A stretch of DNA of 64,000 nucleotides from Flectonema sp. DT1601 (GCA_964019425.1 OZ025814.1:634001-698000); one strand, 5' to 3'. Positions 32,802-44,161 are shown, counted from the stretch's first letter. Notes: generated from the letters alone by a model not told the origin. Translations and numbers: made by a program.

Positions 32802-34627
32802 AAATGCAGTATCAAATTACCCCTCTTTGCACTGTACCCCGGTATCTCTGTACTGGCGTGGAGCAGTGTATACCATATTGTGCCTATGTACAACTGACCA
32901 CTCATCCAGTGTTGCTTTCCTAATTATTTATGCAACCCACGTTTAAAGTTACACACTTTGCCTAGGTCTGGGCAGGAACGGGAGACTGTGCGTGCTATCC
33001 ACCGTTGAAGTGGACAAGTTTAATGCACTTCCCAAGGGACAAAATTAGCAAAAAAACGGCGGCTAGTCCGCGTGGTGTCCCCCTCTCCCTGTGTGAATTA
33101 TGAGGATGTTTTGCTCGCCCCTTTTTTAATTTTGGAGCGGCATGATCGAAGACAATCTTTCTTTTCCCTCTTTTATTTCCAATCCCGTCGCCCCCGGGAA
33201 GTTTAATTGTAGTGACTAGCCATGAAGGGCATTTTGATTTACATTTGTGACAGCTAGGGGGAGTGGAGTGTAGCGAGGGAATGGCACTTTGCCACTTACC
33301 GGCTGTTGACCGTATATGCGGGTTATCACGTTTCCTTTTTGTTTTAGGTTTTTTGTTAGTAGTGAGATGTGCTACGTTTATTTATTTCACAACGTGTTTC
33401 GCCATCTTGAACTACTTTTAATACAGTTTTCGTATCATCAAATACCAGTATATACGGCTATTGACAAAGAGCCGCCCCCCTTCCTGGTGTTCGTCTTTTT
33501 CTATGGTTAATTTTCAAGACAATATAATGTATTAATTAAGTACTCATGAGTTTTATAAAAAGCTGTTACGGTAACATAGGCAAGTGGCGCTCAACTATGT
33601 TCACGTGGCCTCCAGTGGTATTATTTATATATTTGCAGTCATTTACTACGCTGCCGCTGACAGTCAAGATTGTCGGAGAAATTGTTGTTCCTTTTGAGCT
33701 TGAAAATGCAGTATCAAATTACCCCTCTTTGCACTGTACCCCGGTATCTCTGTACTGGCGTGGAGCAGTGTATACCATATTGTGCCTATGTACAACTGAC
33801 CACTCATCCAGTGTTGCTTTCCTAATTATTTATGCAACCCACGTTTAAAGTTACACACTTTGCCTAGGTCTGGGCAGGAACGGGAGACTGTGCGTGCTAT
33901 CCACCGTTGAAGTGGACAAGTTTAATGCACTTCCCAAGGGACAAAATTAGCAAAAAAACGGCGGCTAGTCCGCGTGGTGTCCCCCTCTCCCTGTGTGAAT
34001 TATGAGGATGTTTTGCTCGCCCCTTTTTTAATTTTGGAGCGGCATGATCGAAGACAATCTTTCTTTTCCCTCTTTTATTTCCAATCCCGTCGCCCCCGGG
34101 AAGTTTAATTGTAGTGACTAGCCATGAAGGGCATTTTGATTTACATTTGTGACAGCTAGGGGGAGTGGAGTGTAGCGAGGGAATGGCACTTTGCCACTTA
34201 CCGGCTGTTGACCGTATATGCGGGTTATCACGTTTCCTTTTTGTTTTAGGTTTTTTGTTAGTAGTGAGATGTGCTACGTTTATTTATTTCACAACGTGTT
34301 TCGCCATCTTGAACTACTTTTAATACAGTTTTCGTATCATCAAATACCAGTATATACGGCTATTGACAAAGAGCCGCCCCCCTTCCTGGTGTTCGTCTTT
34401 TTCTATGGTTAATTTTCAAGACAATATAATGTATTAATTAAGTACTCATGAGTTTTATAAAAAGCTGTTACGGTAACATAGGCAAGTGGCGCTCAACTAT
34501 GTTCACGTGGCCTCCAGTGGTATTATTTATATATTTGCAGTCATTTACTACGCTGCCGCTGACAGTCAAGATTGTCGGAGAAATTGTTGTTCCTTTTGAG
34601 CTTGAAAATGCAGTATCAAATTACCCC
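32802..34627. repeat. 902-bp tandem repeat, two copies plus a 22-bp third start
   Basis: Units 32802-33703 and 33704-34605 appear identical, and the first 22 bp (AAATGCAGTATCAAATTACC) recur again at 34606-34627. The unit is richer in G/C than its surroundings and has no good coding frame; the open frames inside are repeated in both copies but are short and unlike known proteins. A diverged relative of the unit end, TTGTTGTTCCTTTGAGCTT and GTAGTATCAAATTA, lies at 60078-60117. It may be a satellite in formation or a pair of solo terminal repeats; the family is unknown. Confidence 0.95.
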
Positions 34628-35188
34628 CCTATTCTATTCTTTTCTTAATATTTTTCAGTCAAGTACTTGATATTAATTTTTGTTTTTCTTTAATATCTAA
34701 AGTTGTTACTGTTTTTACATTGTCAAAGTTTCACCCCCTATTCTTTTCTTTTCTATTCTTTTTTGTTTTGTTTAGGAGTTTCATCAACCAAAATTCTGAG
34801 ATCTTTTGTTTTCTTTTTGTCATCGCGAATGAACTTTTTTTTTTTTTTTTTTTTTTCCCCCCCCAAATAATTATATTATACACACCATGAAAAGGAAAAA
34901 AAAAAAAAAAAAGAAAAAAAAACTTAGTCGGTGTTAGTGATAACACCATCGGCTTCCCTTTGATGATTCGTATCCAATTTGTTGTGCGTTGACCCTGCTT
35001 TATTTATCCAAGCCCTCCCCCCTTCCTGATATCAATGTACCCCTGACAACAACAATAGGAATGTTTTCTTTCACATTATAATTAAGTAACGACATTCCAG
35101 TCCACTGTTAACTAGGATGCTTCATCACAATTGTTGACTTACTTACTTATACATAATTAATGATGGGTGAACAGAGGTAAGAGGTATA
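34628..35188. other. Gene-free DNA with one small dispersed repeat
   Basis: CAGTCAAGTACTTGATATTA with following TAAAGTTG (34657-34705) is repeated near 37352-37395. There are T and A runs at 34835-34856 and 34895-34920. No gene seen. Confidence 0.5.
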
Positions 35189-35520
35189 TGGATTACTCTC
35201 GAACCCTAATAGTTACTTTAAAAGGCTAAGTTACCCAGTCACTGTATCTAAAAACTGATGTTAAATTATCGTTATGTTGTTTATGATACAATACATTTGT
35301 ATTCTACGTAAAAAATCAAACAGTTAACCTCCCATCTGATATGATGGCATGGTAAGTACGTTCTATGGATTACTCTCGAAACCTAATAGTTACTTTATTA
35401 TTATTATGCTAAGTTGCGTATCACTGTTTGTCACTGTATCTAAAACTAATGCTAAATTATCCTTATGTTTTTATGATACAACACAGTTGTAATTTTTAAA
35501 AAATCAAACATGCATCCCCC
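35189..35520. repeat. Dispersed repeat family R3, copies 2 and 3 in tandem
   Basis: Two adjacent copies (35189-35340 and 35364-35520) share ATGGATTACTCTCGAA, CTAATAGTTACTTTA, the GTCACTGTATCTAAAA core and AAAATCAAACA. The first copy at 30890 lacks the upstream part. Confidence 0.75.
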
Positions 35521-36523
35521 CATGGCATGACGGGGATGTTTTATCTGATGACTCCAATCAAAGAATGAAAAAAGAAAAAAAGTTGTATTTGCGAAATCAG
35601 TTATGTTGTGTTGTGTACAAAACACGCAAAGAAAAATCAGAGTGAGAACCACCTGAAAAAAAAAAAAAAAAAATAATACTTATCTCAATTACCTTATGGT
35701 TTTATCAAACTGCAATATGCGAAGTCATTCAAAAGCCCCTCCCCTGGAATCTCAATCAGAAATGCTTTTATTGTGCAGCTTAGCCAACTACCCGTTGCAT
35801 TGATATGGTCTGAGAAACTTTATCGCTCTCGCTGTACCAATTAACACACTTACAGAGGTGTGGTTTTTATTTTGTTACCCGTGATAAGGTTTTGAGAAGT
35901 TGTGTGGCTCTCTTTTTGCTAACTCACTTCTACTGAATAAGCAAGTCTTCGAAAACGGTAGCCACTCATAGTATCCTATGGTGAATAAACTACTAGTACT
36001 TTTGTTATTTGAATTCCTTTTTTTTTACGAAGGAAATATCCCAAAAATAATAAAGTCACCCGGAATGTTTTTTTTTTTTGGTTTAACCTCTTGGCATTCT
36101 GTATTATTTTCTTTTTTTTTTCTTTTAAAACCCTTTTACGATCCCAAGCCACTAATTTCCAGAAAGGTTCCATTGCTCTATTCAAAACTGAAGGTCATGC
36201 GGCAAGTCACCTATTTCGGGTTTTTTTTATATCTCAAAAACAATCTGTATGAGGATCCAGCTCCACTTTCGGAGTTACTCTTGTTTTCTTTCCTTCATTT
36301 TTTTTTTTCTTTCTTTTTCGGACCCTTGCGACCAAAACCGGTTTGTTAGTTTTGTGATCCCCGCCAAGATGAAAGCTTTTGCAGCAGGAACATCTAAATT
36401 AATGACCCCTAGGAAGGGAAATCCTCCCTTAGAAGGGTCAGCAGAACACTAGCAAGATCTTTCCCGATGACAATACAGCGTTTGATCGGGAGATTAGTCG
36501 ATGTTTTTATTTTTATTTTTTTA
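35521..36523. other. Gene-free DNA
   Basis: AT-rich with A run at 35655-35672. The stretch 36180-36480 is less AT-rich and has open frames of 67-123 codons, but they end in poly-Phe and match nothing I recognise. Confidence 0.45.
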
Positions 36524-36654
36524 TACCGACATAGTCGGAGAGCAACCCCTTCAGGTTGAAAAGCCGTTATTTCTTAAGGTCCTGATTTATTTTCCCCGTG
36601 CGACAGGATTTCTGTCTACGTGCAACTAAATATAATGCTAATCTGAATGGTTTT
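36524..36654. repeat. Small structured dispersed repeat, copy C (full form)
   Basis: ACCGACATAGTCGG hairpin, CCTTCAGGTTGAAAAGCCG, a middle with an internal hairpin CGACAGGATTTCTGTC, then GCTAATCTGAATGG and TTTT. Preceded by a T-rich tract. The CCGTGCGACAG segment corresponds to CTGTGCGCCAG in copy B. Confidence 0.8.
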
Positions 36655-36757
36655 ACGTTTATTATGATTAAACGGGTATTGTGAGAATGAAAAAAAAGAA
36701 ATGTTGGGCAACTCACGTAAACTTCCTTTAGCTTTATCAGTTTAAGGCAGTTCGCGG

Positions 36758-36959
36758 TTTTTTTTCGTGCACAAGCAAACCTCAACAAGTGTTATACTAC
36801 TATTTTTCGTATGGTTTAGGTTAGTCTTTATTTTTAAAAAAAGCATTTCTTTTTATATCTTAGTCTGTCTCTTATCGTCTGTGAGAGTCTCACGGTTGCT
36901 TATAGCGATATAACTGTTACTCTGTGAGCTTTTCCTGGCTTTTGGCTTCCTAGGCTTCG

Positions 36960-36994
<35 letters not shown>

Positions 36995-37000
36995 AATTTT
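36758..37000 (+). repeat. SINE-like composite with ATAA tail, copy 2
   Basis: Begins with the TTTCGTGCACAAGCAAAC repeat, then at 36880 GTGAGAGTCTCACGGTTGC and GGCTTCCTAGGCTTCGT, ending in nine AAAT units (36958-36996). The second part is a relative of the repeats at 31936 and 37888. Confidence 0.65.
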
Positions 37001-37501
37001 TCTGGTTCTTTGTGAGTCTCTTTTTGTACTATGCTCGTAGTGAAGAAATATTTTTTGCTAACTTACTTTGCTAACTAACTATTTTCACATATTCAGGTAT
37101 TAGTTTCAGCCAAGCGCGAAAAGTTGTAAGATTTTCCCCCCTTGGAAATTACCCCCCTACTGCTTGATTGATTTGTTTAACGTATGGCGAATATAACCAT
37201 TCAACTAACTCGATAGGTGAATGGTGTCGCTACCAGATACAGCAACGTCTTCTGGTCAATAAGACGAAATAGTTCCCTTTTTTTTTTTTTTTTTTTTTTT
37301 CTTTCAAACGTATCTTTTCTTCTATTAACAACTAGTTTTCTTTTTTTTTTCCAGTCGAGTACCTTGATATTAATTTTGTATTACTGTTTTAAAGTTGCTT
37401 TTGACTCTTTTACTAGTTGTTTGTGTTAGCATCAGATGGATAAGGGAGCGTTCAACTAATAGATAGTTGAATGACGTTACAATGATCCGATTACTTACTT
37501 T
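37001..37501. other. Gene-free DNA
   Basis: A T run at 37278-37300 and a repeat of the 34657 segment at 37352. An 8-bp hairpin, TTCAACTA-ATAGA-TAGTTGAA, lies at 37451-37471. No gene. Confidence 0.45.
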
Positions 37502-37560
37502 GGTAATGATCCTGCTGCAGATTTACCTACAGCAACCTTGTTACGATTTTTGCTTCTTCT
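37502..37560 (-). rRNA. Orphan 3' end of nuclear small-subunit (18S) rRNA
   Basis: Read on the minus strand this is AGAAGAAGCAAAAATCGTAA, CAAGGTTGCTGTAGGTAAAT, CTGCAGCAGGATCATTACC. It matches the universal SSU 3' end (GTCGTAACAAGGT, helix 45, GGATCATTA). The helix 45 stem is kept: GCTGTAGGT pairs with ATCTGCAGC. Helix 44 and the rest of SSU are not found to the right, and no 5.8S is seen to the left. Pseudogene fragment or dispersed piece; not resolved. Confidence 0.85.
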
Positions 37561-38240
37561 AAAATGAGAAATATTGTTGATGCTTGGTCTTTTTCTGAGC
37601 TGAGCAATTTGTATTTATTATGTTTGTGTGTAATAGAATAATCTGTGACCACAAATTCCCGAGGGATAGAGAATTAAAAATAAAATATGCTTTTGGTAGG
37701 TTGCTTTTGTGCGACCTATTGACAGCTTAACTTTTAGTTCTTTGTTCTGTTTTTTTTAGATAAATTATTTCTGGTTATAACAGCGTCTCTTCTCGCCTGA
37801 GACTCTCACGGGTTTGTGGTATCAAATTACTGGTACCACGTGCTTTCAAAAAGAATTTTCTTTTTTTTACTCAATCTACGTCTACTCGGCTGTGTGAGTC
37901 TCATGGTAGTGGTACCGAGTGACTGGTACCACAACCCGTGAGGTTCTCCAGAAGTTTGACTTCCCTGACTTCATAAATAACGAATAAAACGCTCTCTCTG
38001 GATGTGATTCCTGCCATCACGTAGGTATGCTTGCGACCGCGGCTGCCAACGTTTTTGTTTAGCTTGGATCTAACAAGTGTTTCTCTTTTTTCTTTTTTTT
38101 TGTTGTTGTCTACGCAGCTCAGCAATTTTGTACACGCAAATATCTAAGTAGATTCTTAATGAGTCCAGCTTTTGCTACTTGTGGTCCATATGCGTGAGAT
38201 TTTATCCCAGTTTCAGGTACTGTAGATGTAATTTCGGTAT
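37561..38240 (+). repeat. SINE-like repeats, copies 3 and 4, and flanks
   Basis: Two relatives of the 31936 repeat lie close together at 37795-37855 and 37888-37990. In the second, GTGGTACC-GAGTGACT-GGTACCAC is a perfect 8-bp hairpin, followed by TTCTCCAGAAGTTTGACTTC, CCTGACTTCATAAATAACG and AATAAA. The remainder of the span is gene-free. Confidence 0.6.
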
Positions 38241-38883
38241 CAAGTTATGACTATTAACTGACTGAGGTCATCTTGCCTGATCGTTTTGTTTTCATTTCTT
38301 GCTGAGTGATATGGCTATGTGCTGCCCAATTTTTGTGGTACTTTTATAAAGCTTTCGGTAAGCCCGCAGTACAATTATAATGTTTGGATAACTGGGGGTG
38401 AACGATCCTCGGTACTGTTCGGAGGTTTTCTATTTACTTTCGTGGTATGTGGGCATATGGCACATATGGTCGTATGGAATAAAAACGATTTTTTATTTTT
38501 TTTTCCACACTCCCAGATCACTTCTCTTTTATTTTTTTTTTTGGTCCGGCGCAGTTATGACCTTAAACTGACTGTCATCTTACCTGATCCTTTTGGTTTT
38601 CATTTCTTGCTGAGTGATATGGCTATGTGCTGCCCAAATCTTTTGTGGTACATTTCTAAAGCTTTTCGGTAAGCCCACAGTACACTTATAATGCTTTGGA
38701 CAACTGGGGGTGAACGATCCTCGGTACTGTTCCGGGGGTTTCTATTTTCTTTCGTGGAGTGTGGGCATATGGCACATGTGGTCGTATTATAAAGAAAGAT
38801 GTATATGAAAGAAAGAAGATTTTTTATTTTTTTTTCACCTTCCCCCCACTCCCAGATCGTTTCTCTTTTATTTTCTTTTCTTG
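38241..38883. repeat. Diverged tandem duplication of about 300 bp
   Basis: Copy 1 (38241-38528) and copy 2 (38551-38883) share TTTCATTTCTTGCTGAGTGA, TATGGCTATGTGCTGCCCAA, GGTGAACGATCCTCGGTACT and the end CACTCCCAGATC. About 10-15 percent divergence by eye. No conserved coding frame. Confidence 0.85.
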
Positions 38884-39125
38884 TTTACAACCTGTTAGCC
38901 TCTGGGCAAGGTGGAGGCTGGAAGTCGATCACTTCCAGCCAATACTATGAAACTACAATCTTCGCGATTGGGTCCTTACTGATGCGGGCTACCCAGACCC
39001 CTCGTAGTCATCAGTTTGTATTTTGCTAACTAAACTAAACTAACTAAACTATTTCTTTAGTTGTTTTCAACCTGTTAGCCTCTGAGCAAGTGGGAGCTGG
39101 GAGTCGATCACTTCCAGCCGAACTC
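38884..39125. repeat. Pair of short direct repeats with a hairpin
   Basis: 38886-38941 and 39066-39120 share CAACCTGTTAGCCTCTG, then GAGTCGATCACTTCCAGCC. CTGGAAG-TCGATCA-CTTCCAG forms a 7-bp stem with a 7-nt loop. I could not complete a tRNA cloverleaf around it. Confidence 0.65.
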
Positions 39126-39555
39126 CTGTTGCTGTTGTTTCTGATTTCACTTAGACAATTGCTTAATTTAGAGCCATAGTTAACCCCCCACCCCGAATCC
39201 CCATATTCGACAGCACATAAGGGATTTTATCGATACCGACTGTTGGTCTCTTTACATTGCAACCAGGTTTGGCTGAACCCTATATTCGTTTTAGCCAGTT
39301 TCAAGTTGCTTTATATTTAATCATAGTATCAAGTTACCCACCGAAACTTGGCAGAACATAATATTGCCCAGTCGGAGAGTGGTGATAATTCTTCCTCCTG
39401 TTTTCGTTGTTCTTGGACGTGTTGATGGTCGAAGGAAAGAAGTGTTGACTTCTTTCCTAAATAAATTTGTTCCCCTTTCGAATGGCTTTTTGCCAAAATC
39501 TGTGTGGTGCTTAAGGGATAACGGCGTCCAGTTCTTATTCATTGTTTTTTTTTTT
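39126..39555. other. Gene-free DNA
   Basis: Holds a GTATCAAGTTACCC motif (39327) that resembles the start of the 902-bp unit. Open frames on both strands overlap and are not credible genes. Confidence 0.4.
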
Positions 39556-39640
39556 GCACCTACAAAGTCGGGAAAAAAAGTAATTCACTGTTTATTTATT
39601 ATGTCAAAATGTTATCTATTTCTCTATTCCCTTCCCGTTT
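39556..39640. repeat. Small structured dispersed repeat, copy D (degraded)
   Basis: GCACCTACAAAGTCGGGA after T11, then TTTATTTATTATGTC and ATGTTATCTATTTCTC, matching the first half and middle of copy B. The 3' half is not recognisable. Confidence 0.6.
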
Positions 39641-40971
39641 TGATCGAAATCGTAGTTTAGTCTTAGCCAGTTTCAAGTTACTTTATATTTATCAAGTTAC
39701 TTTTCTATTTTGCCTAAGTTGTTGTGAATTCAGAAAGGAGGAATTAATCATTGTTTTTTGACTGTATTTTGATCTTAGATTAGATAATTCTTCGTTTTTG
39801 CGGTTCTTTTCGACCATTCACGTGTTACGTTGCAAGAAAATTGAAAATACCAAAAAGGTAGTTATGTAGTATTGTCGTTTTGTAATAATACACATTTTTT
39901 ACTTCAAAAAGAAAAAAAAAAAAAGAATCTGTGAATTGAATTGCGGTGAATTTTTCTGAATTACTGTGTTAATTCTCTTACTTTATATTTCTGTCCTTTT
40001 TTTTTTTTTTTTTTTTCCTGAATGTTTTGGTTGGGCTTTGCCTTATTGGTATGCCCTCAATAGTTATTTTTTTTCTGTTTCGTGATTTTTTTTTAATAAA
40101 ATGCTCCTCTCATATCACATAGCTGACCGCGGTACAAAACTACGGCAGCATATTTGTGATAGTTTGGCACAAAGTGTACTTGGATACCCTTGTTGACACT
40201 TCTTTTCTTCCCTCAACTTTTACTGTTCAGAAGCATCCTTTCTTCTTCCCCTTTGCTTCTTTTTGCATCCTGATATACATATTTATTTGCCTGTAGGTTT
40301 TACTGAGTGTGTTGATGGTTGTTGTTTTGAGGAAACCTGAATAGGAATATTAAAAAAAAAAAAAAAAAAGTTACCTCTCTGCAGTGACAATCAACGTTGA
40401 CCAGTAAGCTCTAGCAAAATGGTAGTCAATACAGAACGTTGTTTGTTCTCTCCGATTTCAGGTTACTCTCCCCTTTGGGTAACCATTACGAACCCTCTGT
40501 TTTGTGCAGTAGGAGTTCCAAAAAGCACAACTCAATGCAGCTGATGTTGAAAATGTCTGACCTCTTGTGGGATTTAGAGTTTTATTGCTATCTGGAATCT
40601 GATAGTGATAATCATTTCAATTCATTGCTTGAGAAGATAAGGTCATCCAATTATACTCGGATCGTGGTCGAAATCAAAAAAAAAAAAAAAAAAAAAGCAG
40701 GCTGTTGCCAATCAAGCGTTACTTATCGATGCTCTTACGTGTGTTCGTATTCTTTATTTTTTTTTTTTTCAAATGTTTCTATTTATTCACAACTCGTTTT
40801 AACTAACTAAGCATTTGTAATTATTATTATAATTATCATTACTAACTAGTATTCTGTATTCCGCAGTGTTTTATGGAGCAGCAGAACAATGTGTGTTTTG
40901 TAAACCCTTTTATTTTATTTTATTTTATTTTATTTTTATTTTTATTTTAATTTGTAATAGAAATAAGGGCA
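39641..40971. other. Gene-free DNA with TTTTA microsatellite
   Basis: T and A runs at 39995, 40350 and 40677-40696. The 123-codon frame at 40439-40810 ends in poly-Lys and then poly-Phe and is not accepted. A TTTTA/TTTTTA repeat (40912-40950) directly precedes the rRNA fragment. Confidence 0.45.
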
Positions 40972-41275
40972 AACGCGATGAGTAGGAAAGGCCTCAGTGC
41001 CCCCCTTACTTTCTTCGCTTTAGAGGGGAATGGCCGGAAGCAAGATCGTTTAATTTTGCCCGACCGAAGCCAACCATTGTTTGTTTGTTGCCCTACGAAT
41101 TTCTAATCTGATTTTTCTAATAGCGTGGATGAGTACAGATCTTGGTTGTTGTAGCGAATATGGAGAACATTGAAGGCCGAGGTGGAGAAGGTTTCCGTGT
41201 CAACAGCAGTTGGACACGGGTCAGTCGGTCCTAAGGCAAGGTGTAATTGCTCGCCTCAAATCCGTGACTGATATC
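40972..41275 (+). rRNA. Second orphan fragment of nuclear large-subunit (28S) rRNA
   Basis: Best segments are ACGCGATGAGTAGGAAAGGC at the start, then ACAGATCTTGGTTGTTGTAG, GAGAACATTGAAGGCCGAGG, TGGAGAAGGTTTCCGTGTCA, ACAGCAGTTGGACACGGGTC and AGTCGGTCCTAAGG. These match the eukaryotic LSU stretch that lies immediately upstream, in the RNA, of the one found at 11500-11907. The CCGTGT/ACACGG helix differs from the usual CCATGT/ACATGG by a paired change, so base pairing is kept. Between the opening and the core lie about 140 nt of expansion, including a copy of the CCTACGAATTT repeat from 31.2 kb. Identity after 41237 is weak. Confidence 0.88.
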
Positions 41276-41714
41276 TGTTAATACTATCTAACGACTATAT
41301 TTTAATCATTTTTGATAGAAATTTCAAACGTTCGGAATCTAACTCTAATGTGATCCTAAGGACAGCAAACTATGTTTTTCCACAGCATCATACAAAACAG
41401 TAGAATAATTTATTTAATGTTCTTTTTTTTTTTTTTTTTTCGCAATCTTTATTTTTTCTTTCTTTAAAATGCATTTTTTTAAATAATCTCATATACCAAC
41501 TAACTACTATAGTTTTATTTCTACTTTTTTTTTTTTGATGAATTTTGAAAAAAAAAAAATTGTAAAGGGTAATAATTAACATATATAATACAGGTTTATC
41601 ACACATACTTATGTCTGTTGATTATTGATGTGTTAGTGAGTCTTTTACATGTAATTGTCTTCCAACAACGGTTTTTTCTTTTTACACAGACTCGGTGATT
41701 ATTGTATCTGAATC
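41276..41714. other. Spacer between rRNA fragment and next gene
   Basis: AT-rich, with T runs at 41422-41440 and 41528. A pyrimidine tract ending CACAG lies 25 bases before the next ATG, like a splice acceptor. No gene. Confidence 0.45.
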
Positions 41715-42005
41715 ATGGCGAATAGTAGCAAGCAAGGAACTGCCTTAGCCATGACAATTATAGTTGGTTTTGGAACAATTGTTCTGTGCAAGTCATATTC
41801 AGAAAGAGAACGAAAGAAGAGAGAAACGGAAGAATTTTTAAACCGTTCAGAAGAAGAAATTGCAACTGAAGCGATGGACGATGCGTACTTAGACCACATT
41901 TTAACCCGTGGTGGTCTTAATTCACATCCACTGGTTGACACTATTCCACAGCTATTTGAAGTCAGGGAGGAGTACGAAAGAGAGTACGCTGCTGCATCTC
42001 GTTGA
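41715..42005 (+). CDS. Small single-pass membrane protein
   Basis: 96 residues, no family recognised. After nine polar residues there is a hydrophobic helix (about 10-26, TALAMTIIVGFGTIVLC), then a highly charged helical segment (SERERKKRETEEFLNRSEEEI) and a hydrophilic tail. It looks like an N-terminally anchored inner-membrane or ER protein; small subunits of mitochondrial complexes have this shape. A leader acceptor site (TTTTTACACAG) precedes the ATG, and the next gene starts 170 bp downstream. Confidence 0.7.
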   Translation: MANSSKQGTALAMTIIVGFGTIVLCKSYSERERKKRETEEFLNRSEEEIATEAMDDAYLDHILTRGGLNSHPLVDTIPQLFEVREEYEREYAAASR

Positions 42006-42174
42006 TCAAATCTAACTATCCTTTTTATTGTAATTAACCTTTTCGGATTTTATTAGCGAGGAGCCCTCCGACTTATTATGGTCCTTACCTGTAGTTTAGC
42101 TGTTTGCTGTGTTACAACTACTAAAAAAATAGTAAAATACTTCTATTACAGGAAAACATAGAATTTGAAATACA

Positions 42175-42510
42175 ATGGCAGCACTCCCAGCAGTTTCAAT
42201 TGATTTCTGCACTGGATGTCGTTGGCAAGGACGTGCCTGTTGGATTGCAAGTGAATTACTTAGTTCACAACCAATAGCTGATCAGCTTGAATCAATTGTA
42301 CTGAGAAAGAGTACTCCGGGTGTATTTAAAGTGTCGTTAACAGACAAGAGTGGGACTACACACGTTCTCTCAAATAGAGAACAAGAAAGACAATTTCCAG
42401 AGCTAGCTGCTCTGAAGAGGAGTATCAGAGATAAGCTTGCACCACACTTAAACCTTGGTCATGTTGAGAAAAAACCTGTTTTAAGTGACCTTCTGCAGCC
42501 GAAAAAATAG
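42175..42510 (+). CDS. Rdx family (SelW/SelT/SelH-like) thioredoxin-fold protein
   Basis: 111 residues. It matches the Rdx family, whose members carry a CxxC or CxxU redox motif after the first strand. Here the motif is CTGC at residues 12-15 in SIDFCTGCRWQGRACWIASELL, so this is a Cys form, not a selenoprotein; no in-frame TGA lies at that position. The second hallmark, the strand after a short loop, is STPGVFKVSL (about 46-55). Family members are thought to act in glutathione- or thioredoxin-linked redox signalling. The C-terminal 25 residues are basic. A CTATTACAG acceptor-like site lies about 23 bases upstream of the ATG. Confidence 0.88.
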   Translation: MAALPAVSIDFCTGCRWQGRACWIASELLSSQPIADQLESIVLRKSTPGVFKVSLTDKSGTTHVLSNREQERQFPELAALKRSIRDKLAPHLNLGHVEKKPVLSDLLQPKK

Positions 42511-42686
42511 GGCAACAAGGTGCAGTTTTTTGTATTTTTTATGATGCACGCTGCATTTTTTGATATTGCAGGAGTTCTGTGAAAACTTCTGTGCGAACAC
42601 TGGGAAGCAATCTCTTGTGAAAAAAGCATTCAGCTGCTGCACTCTTTTTGTACCAACTTGAGTATCGTTTAGAGAGCTGTTCTCAG

Positions 42687-44161
<1,475 letters not shown>

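Noticed and set aside
33316-34648. Paired open frames inside the 902-bp repeat
   Set aside because: They are identical only because the DNA is duplicated, are under 101 codons, and have no recognisable motif.
38319-38672. 117-codon open frame
   Set aside because: Spans both halves of a diverged tandem duplication whose second copy does not keep the frame.
38886-38941. Possible tRNA (7-bp stem with 7-nt loop)
   Set aside because: No acceptor stem, no T arm, and the loop lacks the U before the anticodon; it is a duplicated repeat.
40439-40810. 123-codon open frame
   Set aside because: Ends in poly-Lys and poly-Phe coded by homopolymers; no motif and no leader acceptor site.
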